A DNA stretch of 64,000 nucleotides from Sialis fuliginosa (Eukaryota; Arthropoda; Insecta; Megaloptera; Sialidae): contig OY540816.1 of NCBI GenBank assembly GCA_961205875.1, positions 4,288,701-4,352,700 of the forward strand, written 5' to 3'. Shown here piece after piece: positions 10,601 to 20,266 of this stretch. The position numbers and the translations under genes are program-made. Positions within the stretch are counted from its first letter, which is position 1, and every line of letters starts with the position of its first letter. A model generated the notes under the pieces. The model saw only the letters and a program-made list of their open reading frames with translations. It did not search any database and had not been told where the DNA came from.

Positions 10601-13600
10601 AAATCAGCGTCCCAATAAAACCTTATAAAATGAATTTTATTAAAATCGGATAACTTTTGAAATATCTTGGTCGCCATATTGTATCCGCCATTTTAAATTT
10701 TAAAATTTTTATAAAAATTTTTTAATCAGCGTCCCAATAAAACCTTATAAAATGAATTTTATTTAAATCGGATAAATTTTGAAATATATTGGTCGCCATA
10801 TTGGATCCGCCATTTGGAATTTTTAAATTTTTATAAAAAATTTGAAATGAGTGTCCCAATAGAACCTTATGAAATGAATTTTATTTAAATCGGATAACTT
10901 TTGAAATATATTAGTCGCCATATTAGTTCCGCCATTTTGAATTTTTGAATTTTTATTAAAAATTTGAAATCAGCGTCCCAAAAAACCCTTATAAAATGAA
11001 TTTTAATTAAATCGGATAACTTCTGGACTTTTGGCCATAGAACAGGGTCTCCTGGCCCATAGTGACCTGCATGATATGACTTTCCTTGTATATCAAAGAT
11101 TTTCGAAAATTTGCAATTGTTATGGTGTAAAAATAAGACTTGTTCTTAATTTTTAAATAAGACTGTAGCCCTACATATGTTTCCTCAAAAACATTTCCTG
11201 TCTTCGAGAATAACCTCTCTGAATAAACTGATGCATACTATCTGAACTTAGCTAATAATATTTAGATAATGCAGTATTGTTTATGATACATGCACTATAA
11301 TAGTAATATATTGGTGCTTTTATTTCGAGTAGTAGGCATTCTTTTATCTGTTAAAATTTAAACCATTTTCTCTATTGTGATGCTGTTTGTGATTTATCAC
11401 ATTTATAATTTGACACTAGAAATGTAATTTGATTCGATCAAGAATATAAAAATAATTTAAAACAATCGATCTTACGAAACTAAAAATTACAAGATTTGTA
11501 AAAAATAATATTTTTTATAATATAATGTAGGACTCTACGCCTCTTTTATTTAAGAAATTCCATATAAAATAATGGTATATTAATTTAAGATAATAATCTA
11601 TGTAGAAAGCATACATATGTATATTGTTTTAATTATTATTATTAATTGAAATTGAATTTTTTGAAGAAAAAAATCCGGTAAATTCCAGCGATTCCGGTTC
11701 CGGCCGGAATTAAAAATTCCAGTTCCGGTACACCCCTAAATTATAACATCCGTTTGAAGGTGCGCTCGGCTGGTGACTCTATTTGTTGATGTGTTTGTAA
11801 TTTGAGAAAATATATTCATGGTATGAGTGTGTATTTATAATAATCTGTATTGATGGTAGGGATTGCAATCCCGGGATCCCGAATCCCGGGATCCCGCCTA
11901 AAAATTTGATCTCGAAATCCCGGGATTAGAAACACATTAATACCGGTATTTCGGGATTGAAAAAAATTAATCTGGATTTGCATTCTCATGATTTCTATGA
12001 AGATATTATAACGCTAGCACACATGGAAAGTGAAATTTTTAAGTTTGGCGCCAACTCCAGTGCATCTGGTTGCAATAAAAACGACCTTTTTAGAAACTTT
12101 ACGCTTACAAGGGTCTCCTGACTGCATTGTCTTTTCCAGGAACGTGTAAAAATGAATTTTAACCATAGACATAGAGATTTTAACAAATTTTAAGGATTGG
12201 TATAATGTATTTACCATTTACGTCTACGTCTGTTGTGTATAAAGTTATCGACATAGAACTAGCAATATCACAGTGACATATTGTATCTAACTGCATTTCT
12301 TTTTACTATGCATACATACATAGATCTGAATATCAAATTCTATTTATTACATATTTTTTAACGGTTAATTATTAGATGTTAATTATTATGGTCAAACCTA
12401 GATAAATGTGTTAATAAAAAATATGTGAAATTAAATAGTGTACATAAATTTTCTGTGTATAAATACCTACTTTTTGCGGGAAGTGAATAAACAATCTGCA
12501 AAATGTAAAACAAAACGGACACAAAAGGACTTGTACATTTAAATTCTATTTATAAAATCAATTTATTATTTTTTTACGAAAGTTCACTTATGGATATTTT
12601 TCATAATCATACGTAAAACCGTAACTACACATTTCAAAATTTTTTTACAAGGTTTTAAATGGTTAAATAATTTTTTTACAAAAATAAATTCTAAACCCGG
12701 GATCCCGGGATTTGAAAATTGTTCAATCTCGAAATCCCGGGATTGAAAATTTTGATCGGGATTGCAATCCCTAATTGATGGCTATGGGTTCATGTAGATT
12801 TGATCAAAAATTCTCTGTAGCTATGCAATTATTTTCGATACTTTACCATGGTATTAAGAGCGTACCTTTCTGATAGTACTGCAGCACGAGAACTACCTTA
12901 ATATAATTAAAGTGTGTTGAAGTTTGATAAAAGTACCTATCGATATACGAGGGATGTTTCTAAAGTTCAGGGAATTTGGCTAAAATTAAATTACGCAGAA
13001 CTTATATGCAATGCTATTGGTAATAAACAAGTCTTGACATGTTTATGCAGCTATCCAGTGCAATATTGTTCAGTCTGATTCAGGTGTTCGACTGATATAG
13101 ACGTGTTATAGTAGCACTGTTTTTGTAACTATGGAAGACGCGGTTAAATCTCAAAGAGCAATAATTTTCTTTTTGTGTGAAAACTTAAGAAATTATTCAA
13201 CATCTACAGAATCTAAAAGTACTGTATATCGGTGGATCGATCGTTTTAAAAATGGTAGAACATCATTAGAAGACGATCCGAGAACGTCGGTAAATGAAAG
13301 AAACATTACTGCAGTGGAGGATCTACTAACGGCTAAAAAAATAGGTTATCGTTGCGATAAATGTATTCAGTTAAATGGAGATTATGTTGAAAAACGACAT
13401 TGTAAAAGTGGCATAAAATTAATTTAATAATTTTTTTATTAAAAAAATATTTTAATTGCAATAAACTAATTATTGTTAAAAAAAAAAATTACCCCCCCCC
13501 CCAAAAAAAAACTACTTAGCACCTTTCCTAAAAAAACTTCCTAGCACCCCCCAAAAAAAATTATTTACCCCCCCCCCCCATCCCCAAAAAATTCCACCCC

Positions 13601-16600
13601 TCATTACCTTCTTAAAAAACGGTCACCCTATTGGAAACCAAAAATTATAATAACGATTATGTTTTATAATTATAAGAATTGGACTAATTGACAAAGAAGC
13701 CAAATGTGGAGGGTAAAGACAGATATTTGCGCGCTAAAAATCGACTTTCGATGGATTGATATTTGCGTATTGGCCATGTTTGGCAATACATAGCAAACTA
13801 AGCCAATATGACCATCTACACATTGGTATAATTGTACAAACATGACAAATATTTGTCTCGTATCACCATGTGCCGCCATTATATTAATGAAAATTGACAA
13901 AATAGAAAAACTATAGCTAAATTCCCAAAACTTTAGAACCATCCCTCTACACATGATTTTCCTATTGATGTTTAAATAAGCTAGTAACAAGTATTTGAAA
14001 ATTATTATTTATTTACAGGAATGTTTAACCATTGGCACCACTTCGGCAAATGTGCCCCAATTGCTAAAAAGGAATTATTCTACGTTTGGCCTTTTGGACT
14101 TTGTGCTTACCTGTGTGGGGTAGTGTTTATCGACCGCAGTAATAAAAAAGCTGCTCTTAAAACTTTAGAGACGACCACAGATCTGATGATAAATCATAAG
14201 GTATGACACGAATAACATGCTTTAATTTTATAAAAGTGAAACAAAATACAAATTTTTCATGTTTTTTGACAGTTAACGATACAAATTCATACTTTAATTT
14301 TTTTTACTAGTTGCACTTATGAATAACCATTTTAAATACTTACGTCATTTGAACTGTACGATACAACACGGACTTTAAAAATGAAAAAAGTGTGTTTCAT
14401 TTTTAACCTCCAATTTGGGGAAAAGTGAAACAGGTCTCTAATGGAAAATATTTCTCGAAAAATTAAAAGAAAAGTTACAAAGGTAACTTTGATTTATCTT
14501 CTTTGTGGCATATCAAAGTGAAATTGTAACTTTAATTAATATCTGAGCTATACAGAAAGTTATGTGCAAAGAATTAAAATTTAATTCACACGTTTTGACA
14601 TCGACTAACAGGGAAATCTGTAGGGGTGACACATCACTTATTAGGCGATCCATATTTTCAGGTCGCTTTAACAAACCTTTAATGATGATGTCAGTTTTTA
14701 TAATTATTCTATAAACAAATTAGTTTTTTAGTTGCAAGCTTGTTTCATTTTTACCCCATTTTTTTGGTGTTTCAAATTTACCCCGCTCGACCCTTTTTTT
14801 CAATATTTCATAACTAATAAATATAAATACTAAACTGATATTCCAACGTATTTAAAAAGAAATCAATAATTGTAGGTAATTACTAAACTAAAAATACACC
14901 TTAACCACAAAAATTTATGTCACTCGACACGTGTTTCGACTTCACAAGAAGTCCTCATCAGGAAGTATCTCAGCTTGGCGTGATCCTACAGACTCCAACT
15001 TTTTTTTTAAATATAGTTTCTATCATTAACTTTGAGACGATCAAATGCCCTAAGACCGTCGAGACCCCCTTCCCCTCTTATTAACAAATTAAAATTGATA
15101 AACTAACAAATAAGTTAATAGTTAATATCTCAGTATATCATCTCACACATTTTTTTAACGACTCTGATGAAAAAAATTCATAGAACTTAATTTATACTAG
15201 ACTACATAATGAATAAAATAAGCTCAGTTTGAACTCTCTACCACTAATAGAACCGGTGATATGTCGTCGTGAAATTGGGTCTCCGTACATCATAAGTATA
15301 TGTGAGCATTTTATAGGTCGTAATTTAACACATCAAAACTAAAATGATTGATAACAAATAAACATTGTGAGTTCATTTTTAGGGTTCCGAAGAAACCCTA
15401 TTAATCTCACTTTGTCGTCCGTCCCTCCTTTTCACTCAAAACCAAATAGCTCGTAAACTATATAAGCTAGAAACTTAAAATTTTTACTGAACATGTAAAA
15501 TGACACCCTCTATTAAAATATGTACAAATTTACTGAATAATAATTTTTCAGGGGGGGGCAATAAGGAGCTAAAGCTAGGTAAAAAAAATATTTTTTTTTA
15601 TACCAAGACATGTGGCACGTTAAAATGTATAACCAAACAAGCGGAATTTGACCCTTTTTCTATTTTTTTTTCTAAATCAAAAATGGTGCCTGTAGGGGGC
15701 TTTAAAGCAAATCCAAAAAAAAAAAACAAAAAAATTGTATACCAAGACGTGTGGCATGTCAAAATGTACATCTCAATTAGTAGAACATGACCATATTTTT
15801 TATTTGTTTTTCGAACTTAAAAATGTCGCCTGTAGGGGGCTAAAAGCAGTATTTTATTTCCCCCCCCCCTCTACAAATACTAAAGTTAACAATTTTAAAT
15901 TTTGGAATTATAGGGAGGGGTGTCATAGAATTTTTTTATTTTGATATCTAGGCAAGTGGGGTGTCAAAATATAGATCTCAATTAGTAGAACTTGACACTT
16001 TTATTTTTATATTTTTTCCTAACTTAGAAATACATTTAGTGGTTCCAAACATTCCACGTAGTACGTACTTCGGAACCCTTTTGGGATACACTCGTGTATA
16101 TCTTGCCCGAATTATTAATTTATTTTCTTTGTAATTTTATAGATAACAAAAATTACCTACAGTTTCGATGGATTTCGCGAAAAAAAAATTTAAGAAAAAT
16201 ATATAGATAAACATCAACTTTTAACTCTTGCTCTAAAATACCTTATACAATGTTTTCTGGGTTGGTGAATAAGGATTTGTTAATAAGCAGCTATCAAATA
16301 ATCGATTTTTCTTAAAAAAAATTAAAAATTAACATTGTTTATATTTAGCAATATTTTTTGATAAATTGGGTTTAATTAACAAAAAATTTAAAGATTAAGA
16401 AAAATGTTTACTCAAAAATTACAGCCTGTACACTGACTTGAACCAAAAAAGTCACTTATGCCACATTGTGCGCCGCCCCACTTGACCTGGCACCCCGGGC
16501 GGTCACCCTGCCCCCCCCCCCCTAAAACCAAAACTGGGCACAGGTTTTATTGTGGTTAAGGTGTTATATTATTAGTTTAAGTGAATTCTTTTTTTAATAA

Positions 16601-16964
16601 TAACACATTTTGTTTTCAGTACAATATCTGGATATTTCCTGAAGGAACAAGAAACTCCAAGCACGATGGGAATTTACTGGAGTTTAAGAAGGGGGCTTTC
16701 TTCACAGCCGTTAATGCCCAAGTGCCGATAGTGCCTGTAGTGTTTTCACCGTATTATTTCATCGATACAAAAACGAATTTTTTCGATTCGACTGGACGTA
16801 TTATTATTACAGCATTAGATCCTGTGCCAACTAAAGGGTTAACTGAAAAAGATATACCAGGACTAATGAAGACTGTGAGGAATAAAATGTCAGAAACATT
16901 GAAAGAAGTTCATAAAGAAGTTATTGAACATTTACCTGACGATTATCCAAATTGTGTAGAATAA
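7402..16964 (+). CDS. AGPAT: 1-acyl-sn-glycerol-3-phosphate acyltransferase, copy 1 (4 coding exons)
   Basis: The product should be an endoplasmic-reticulum membrane enzyme that acylates lysophosphatidic acid to phosphatidic acid (EC 2.3.1.51) in glycerolipid synthesis. The coding sequence joins 7402-7646, 8565-8698, 14019-14200 and 16620-16964, giving 301 residues; AGPATs are usually 260-300. All junctions are GT-AG and the frame stays open. Residues about 24-40 and 55-72 are hydrophobic and look like membrane segments. The four family motifs are present: NHQSTLD (118-124, catalytic His-Asp), GVVFIDR (160-166), FPEGTRN (193-199, phosphate binding) and VPIVPVVFS (222-230). An acceptor AG lies 10 bases before the ATG, so a non-coding first exon probably exists upstream. 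A mirror-image copy lies at 27039-36280. The family call is firm; the exact paralogue (alpha/beta type) and expression are not shown. Confidence 0.93.
7776..8412. mobile_element. Foldback element in AGPAT copy 1 intron 1
   Basis: Termini ATGTCCGGTATTATAAAGGA recur inverted at the right end, and internal repeats of the same phrase occur near 8048 and 8325. Arms are 7776-8045 and 8103-8412. It is absent from intron 1 of copy 2, and removing it would leave an intron of about 280 bp, close to the 331 bp there. It therefore entered after the duplication or was lost from copy 2. Confidence 0.7.
8565..8698 (+). CDS. AGPAT: AGPAT copy 1, coding exon 2 (motif I)
   Basis: The exon is 134 nt, between the acceptor TTTCAG and the donor GTCAGT. 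It completes codon 82 (TTA, Leu) and carries the catalytic NHQSTLD motif near its 3' end. Its last base starts codon 127 (GGA, Gly). It contains no ATG, so it is easily missed by frame scans. Only one residue differs from the copy at 35571-35704 (Ser108 here, Arg there). Confidence 0.9.
8735..8892 (-). repeat. Dispersed repeat fragment (GGCATGATGCC family)
   Basis: This stretch is the reverse complement of 44590-44765 and 50265-50430. It includes a small self-complementary GGCATGATGCC and the phrase GACACGT.AGATCATCAT on the opposite strand. Confidence 0.55.
8900..9166 (-). repeat. TGTCCGGAAACTCTTCGTGAG family repeat, split by the next element
   Basis: It matches 18680-18930, 56336-56547 and 57155-57320. 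The repeat resumes after 11069 (GATATGAC...), so the element at 9171-11065 was inserted into it. Confidence 0.6.
9835..10440 (+). repeat. Degenerate tandem array, about 125-bp unit
   Basis: The phrase CAACCCCTAA/GGGGTG recurs near 9838, 9965, 10088, 10236 and 10360, each followed by an AT-rich tract. About five diverged units lie inside the element above. Confidence 0.55.
10490..11030 (+). repeat. Tandem array, about 122-bp unit, about 4.5 copies
   Basis: The phrases CGCCATATT, ATCCGCCATTTT and GCGTCCCAATAAAACC repeat near 10606, 10729, 10850 and 10971. The units are much more alike than those of the neighbouring array. Confidence 0.75.
11400..11747 (-). repeat. Truncated hAT-like element ending TTCCGGTACACCCCTA
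   Basis: The right end TTCCGGTACACCCCTA equals that of the intact element at 56556-57604. Internal sequence also matches 18240-18400 in reverse. The left end is missing. Confidence 0.5.
11857..12773. mobile_element. Non-autonomous hAT element with perfect 8-bp target duplication
   Basis: ATTGATGG flanks both sides (11849-11856, 12774-12781). Termini are TAGGGATTGCAATCCC and ATCGGGATTGCAATCCCTA, each itself nearly palindromic. Subterminal copies of TCCCGGGAT lie at both ends. The length is 917 bp. The frames at 11995-12217 on the minus strand do not look like a transposase. Confidence 0.88.
12944..13430 (+). pseudogene. Internally deleted mariner transposon with fused transposase ends
   Basis: A mariner-like terminus (TACGAGGGATGTTTC...) begins near 12944. 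A frame at 13131-13427 encodes 98 residues. The N-terminal part has VYRWIDRFKNGRTSLEDDPR, typical of the mariner/SETMAR helix-turn-helix region. After about residue 68 it jumps to CIQLNGDYVEK, the usual C-terminal end of mariner transposases. The whole catalytic DD(D/E) domain between them is deleted, yet the frame stays open. The right inverted terminus was not found. It lies on the sense strand in AGPAT copy 1 intron 2. It cannot catalyse transposition; DNA binding is conceivable but unproven. Confidence 0.8.
13480..13630. repeat. Low-complexity A/C-rich tract
   Basis: Runs of C and A with a repeated CTTAGCACC-like phrase. No coding or structural signal is seen. Confidence 0.7.
14019..14200 (+). 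CDS. AGPAT: AGPAT copy 1, coding exon 3 (motif II)
   Basis: The exon is 182 nt, between the acceptor TTTACAG and the donor GTATGA. It encodes residues 127-187, including the acyltransferase core stretch and the GVVFIDR motif with its Arg. It ends on a codon boundary. Three residues differ from the minus-strand copy. Confidence 0.92.
14915..14980 (-). ncRNA. Hammerhead ribozyme motif (Penelope/retrozyme type)
   Basis: Read on the minus strand, CTGATGAG (14954-14961) is followed by a perfect 6-bp stem GACTTC/GAAGTC with a TTGT loop, then GAAAC (14933-14937). A minimal stem III CAC/GTG follows, then GTC at 14926-14928 as the expected cleavage triplet. This is the full conserved hammerhead core with the very short stem III seen in retroelement-borne ribozymes. 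Stem I pairing is weak. Established knowledge: Penelope-like elements of arthropods carry such motifs. It is antisense to AGPAT copy 1. Confidence 0.6.
15381..16081 (+). mobile_element. Repeat element with AGGGTTCCGAAG inverted ends
   Basis: Begins TTTTAGGGTTCCGAAG and ends CTTCGGAACCCTTTT. Similar copies lie at 63121-63860 (plus) and 34515-34910 (minus), with an end fragment near 23310-23345. The interior has T-rich tracts, GCCTGTAGGGGGCT phrases and a C-tract. The open frames 15500-15944 are repeat-derived. Confidence 0.6.
16465..16535. repeat. Small GC-rich repeat fragment
   Basis: GCCGCCCCACTTGACCTGGC followed by a GGCGGTCACC phrase and a C-tract. It resembles the CCCAGAGCAGTCGCCCAGCC block at 18955 and 56735. 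Confidence 0.35.
16620..16964 (+). CDS. AGPAT: AGPAT copy 1, coding exon 4 (motifs III and IV, stop)
   Basis: The exon follows the acceptor TTTTCAG at 16613-16619 and encodes residues 188-301 and a TAA stop. It starts YNIWIFPEGTRN (motif III), then VPIVPVVFS (motif IV), and ends in a charged C-terminal helix-like stretch. A Met codon at 16581 lies in the intron and is not the start. Confidence 0.93.
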   Translation, partial: YNIWIFPEGTRNSKHDGNLLEFKKGAFFTAVNAQVPIVPVVFSPYYFIDTKTNFFDSTGRIIITALDPVPTKGLTEKDIPGLMKTVRNKMSETLKEVHKEVIEHLPDDYPNCVE

Positions 16965-17081
16965 GACTATTTATTATTTATTTAAATACAAAATTAAATA
17001 TTTATATGTACCTACCTAAAATTTTATTTTTTATTTGTTTGCTTATTGTCAGTATTAAGATAACTGACGATCATAATTACC

Positions 17082-17087
17082 AATAAA
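17082..17087 (+). terminator. Polyadenylation signal of AGPAT copy 1
   Basis: A canonical AATAAA lies 118 bases after the stop codon, in AT-rich 3' UTR-like sequence. It is the first such hexamer after the stop. No equally placed signal was recognised for the minus-strand copy. Confidence 0.55.
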
Positions 17088-17422
17088 GAAAAATTTATAA
17101 GAACACCGAAAATTTCTTTCTTCCTATATTTTTTTGAAATTGTTTAAAAATCCAACCTTGCACCCTAACTTATCGTGTTGTTATAAATATGGTACTGGGT
17201 TGCATATTTCCAAAAACTAAAGTTGCCAAACGTCACGCATTTTTTGGGACAGTCCCGCAATTGCAATTACGATCACGAATTATAATTATCAAAATCGTCC
17301 CGCAAAATAACCTATTTAAAAAATAGGGAATACAAAAATGCCAAAATGTAAGATAGTAAATTTGTAACACACTGAAGTTTGGTATACGTGAAATATTAAA
17401 GAAAAATATATTTTTTACATAT

Positions 17423-18231
17423 ATACCTTTTACAGTATAAAATAGTATAAATTCACACTTATGAAACATAATTTCACATTAACGAAAACAGATTTCACAC
17501 AAATGAAATATAATTTCACACTAACAAAAACTGATTTCGCACAAATGAAAACAGAATTCACATTTTATAGGACAATTAATTTTTTAACAAAATAATACAT
17601 GTTTAAAGGTTTTTTATTTCCTATTATATTATATTATATTATTATATTATTATATTATTATATTATATTATATTAACCTTAGGACCCTACACAGGGGTTA
17701 CCCAAATCCCACAAAATTTAATAAGATCGTCCTGGTACAATGATACAACATAATATCGTTCGACTTGGAGCAATGTCTTCCAAAATACGCATTCAAAATT
17801 TTAAAATGATTTGTGCTTGATTGTTAGCATATGTATAATTCAATAATTCTTCCCTGGATATGTCGTTTTACTAACGGTTTAAAGGAACTCCACTTTAAAA
17901 AAACATTGGTAATGTGGCAATTTAAAAGATTTCATAACGTCTTGGATATGTAAACCATGTCGAACGATATTATGCTGCATCATTGCGCCAGGAAGACCTT
18001 ATTGAAATGTGATATAATTAACATGTATATTTAATATTATAAGGAATAAAATACTTTTTTTTTATATTAATTTCACACTTGATAAATTAATTGTCCTATA
18101 TGTTAAAACTGTTTTCATTTGTGCGAAATCAGTTTTCATTAGTGTGAAATTATATTTCATTTGTGTGAAATCTGTTTTCGTTAATGTGAAATTATGTTTC
18201 ATAAGTGTGAATTTATACTGTAAAAGGTATA
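17423..18231. mobile_element. Foldback element with 22-bp TTTCACAC..ATGAAA tandem units
   Basis: Arms 17423-17585 and 18070-18231 are inverted copies starting TATACCTTTTACAGTATA. Each contains about five units of about 22 bp with the theme TTTCACACAAATGAAA. A second, inner inverted pair lies at 17721-17770 and 17957-18004, and an AT microsatellite at 17618-17675. The minus-strand frame at 18062-18253 is produced by the 22-bp units. Confidence 0.7.
17618..17675. repeat. TATTATAT microsatellite
   Basis: Uninterrupted TATTATAT/TATTA run of nearly 60 bases inside the foldback element. Confidence 0.9.
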
Positions 18232-18420
18232 GTATAAGCATGGCTCTTTTCATTCTGGCACCGGATTTTTTTTAAAAAGATTCTATTTTAATAAATAATA
18301 ATAATTAAAATGGTATTTTACATTCTTAAATTAATATTTTATATTGTAATTCTTAAATAGTAGAGGCGTAGACTCCTACATTATTTAAATTTAACATTAT
18401 TAAATTTAAAAAAAAAAAAT
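18230..18420 (+). repeat. Fragment related to the GGGGTGTACCGGAA hAT-like family
   Basis: Contains GCACCGGATTTTTTTTAAAA and TAGAGGCGTAGACTCCTACA, matching 11510-11720 in reverse and 56590-56705. Both ends are lost. Confidence 0.45.
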
Positions 18421-18424
18421 TAAT

Positions 18425-18595
18425 TTTGTAATAAATCTGAATTGAAATTGGCAAAAATAAAAAAGGTTTTCAGTTTTTGTTATGGCCCTTAGTTAATTGG
18501 GTTTATGCTATGCGGTTAAAAGGTTGGTCTTAATGGCCATTTGGCGCCCTTCTGCAAGTGGCGCCCGGAGCATGATAGACCCCCTTGTAGTATAC
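18425..18595 (+). repeat. 3' part of the CAGTGGCGTAG hAT family
   Basis: Matches 55890-56110: AATTGAAATTGGC, GGTTTTCAGTTTT, then GGCGCCCTTCTG and GGCGCCCGGAGCATGATA. The terminal CTACGCCACTG is missing. Confidence 0.5.
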
Positions 18596-18659
18596 AGTAT
18601 TATTAAAAAATTCAGAACAAGTCTTATTTTTACACCATAACAATTGTAAAATTTAAAAA

Positions 18660-19210
18660 AACTTTGATATACAGAGAGTCATATCAGGTGAAACAAACTT
18701 GAACAGTTTGATAAGAAAAAAATTTCAAGTAAAAAAATTCATAGAAACATGTGTCCGGAAACTCTTCGTGAGAGAGCTACAGACTCTCAAAAATTTTGTC
18801 TCAAATTAGTTTTTATTTAATATTTTGAGAACCCATTGTGATACAGTACTTAAATAAACGTGTTATCGATTTCCAGTATCAACCAATGATTATTTAGACC
18901 TAGGATATCAGTTTTTTCCATGTGGCCGTCCGTCGCCCCTTCTGAACTGGAACCCAGAGCAGTCGCCCAGCCTCCCTACCTTAAACCAGCATTGCTGTTA
19001 TACAGTAACAAAATAAGCAACGAATTTTAATAAATATAAAAATTTTAAACATCAAGTATTCTTTTTTTCAAAGCTTACTTGACTTTTTAATATTGCAATC
19101 GAGAGATTGTTGTAGTTTTGGCTGACGCCTCGACTAAGAAAAATATTTTAGTTTTCCATGGCTATTGTGATTTTTATTCAATAATGAATAAAATGCGTTG
19201 TATCTTTGTT
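18660..19210 (+). repeat. TGTCCGGAAACTCTTCGTGAG family repeat plus GGAACCCAGAGCAG block
   Basis: 18660-18930 matches 56336-56547; 18945-19210 matches 56725-57010. The same two blocks adjoin at 56.3-57.0 kb, there separated by a hAET-like terminus, so the blocks travel together in more than one place. Confidence 0.5.
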
Positions 19211-19422
19211 ATGAGTTGTTTTATTATCGAAAATACGAAAAGCTTTGTGATCATTTTTCAAAGAAAAATTGTTCTCTGATTTCAAAATTTTCACTCGATC
19301 TTTCTTTTTATAATCGGTTTAGTATTAATACTCGTACGTGTTTAATGCTAAACCGATTGTAAAATTTTATAACTTCCCAGTCCTAAGAATCTTAACAGGG
19401 TAAAAAAAAAGACAGATATATT

Positions 19423-20264
19423 ATACCGGGTGGTCTATTTAAATTGAGACAAGTAAATATTTCGAAAACTAAAGAATTTCAGAAAAAATGTTTGGTACAA
19501 AAGTTGCAGGGTTAGGAGGGGGAAAACTAATGAATGTAAAAAAATTGAACTTGAGTGTATGTTTTAAGGTCATTTTGAGGTCAACTTCATTTTTTTAAAT
19601 AAATGTATTCTACAATAAAAAGGAAATAACTTTTGTCTAAAAAGTTTTTTCAAAAATCTTCCTGTTAACCCACATTCTTCTTTTTTCTTCATCAGTTAGC
19701 TTATGTAGTTCATATAGCGCTTGATCCAAAAAGTTTCGATATTTTACACCATTCAAGTTTCCATAACAACAATTTATTTGGAAAGGCTTTCAATTTTCCA
19801 GTTTTGCTAGGCTTTCGAATTATTTTGAAATATCTAATTATTATCATGTTGAAAAATGTATTCAAGTTGATGGTTATCACTTCGAATATTTATTATTTAC
19901 ATTAATAAAACATTTTAAATTTCCATTATTTTTAGTTTCATTTTTTTTAGAAGATTAATTTCAGATATTTTTAACAAAAAAAAATTATTTTTTTTTAAAT
20001 TGGGATTTAAAAAAAAACTTTTTAGACAAAAGTTATTTTCTTTTTGTTGTAGAATACGAATATGTAAAAAAATATATATATTTCCATTTAAAAAAATTAA
20101 GTTGACCTCAAAATGACCTTAAAACATACACTCAAGTTCAAATTTTTTACATCCATTAGTTTTCCCCCTCCTAACCCTGCAACTTTTGTACCAAACATTT
20201 TCTCTAAAAATTCTTGGTTTTTAAAATATTTACTTGTCTCAATTTAAATAGACCACCCGGTATA
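19423..20264. mobile_element. Foldback element with ATACCGGGTGGTCTATTT termini
   Basis: Arms 19423-19650 and 20017-20264 are inverted copies. The ends read TATACCGGGTGG and CCACCCGGTATA. The arms carry AAGGTCATTTTGAGGTCAAC. The terminal phrase ACACCCGGTATA also occurs at 35117 and 35443. No coding capacity. Confidence 0.7.
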
Positions 20265-20266
20265 TC

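Larger units (their letters stand above)
9171..11065. mobile_element. DNA element with CACTATGGGCCAGGAGACCC termini, in AGPAT copy 1 intron 2
   Basis: The inverted termini are about 38 bp (CACTATGGGCCAGGAG... and its complement at 11030-11065). A candidate 4-base duplication ACCT flanks it (9167-9170, 11066-11069). It interrupts an older repeat. The interior carries two tandem arrays (about 9835-10440 and 10490-11010). The superfamily is unclear: the CACTA-like tip does not fit a 3-base duplication. No transposase frame is seen. Confidence 0.6.
14885..16578. mobile_element. Composite region bounded by inverted ACCTTAACCACAA ends
   Basis: The sequence at 14888-14912 (ACACCTTAACCACAAAA) recurs in reverse complement at 16548-16575. 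Inside lie the hammerhead motif and the GGTTCCGAAG repeat at 15381-16081. A Penelope-type or other retroelement remnant with later insertions is the best guess. No reverse transcriptase sequence was recognised. Confidence 0.35.

Noticed and set aside
13670-13990. 106-residue minus-strand frame in AGPAT copy 1 intron 2
   Set aside because: No family resemblance, no splice or promoter support, and it lies antisense in an intron immediately before exon 3.
16581-16619. Upstream Met giving a longer start for the last AGPAT exon
   Set aside because: The bases before 16620 are intron with a clear TTTTCAG acceptor, and the minus-strand copy shares only the exon part.
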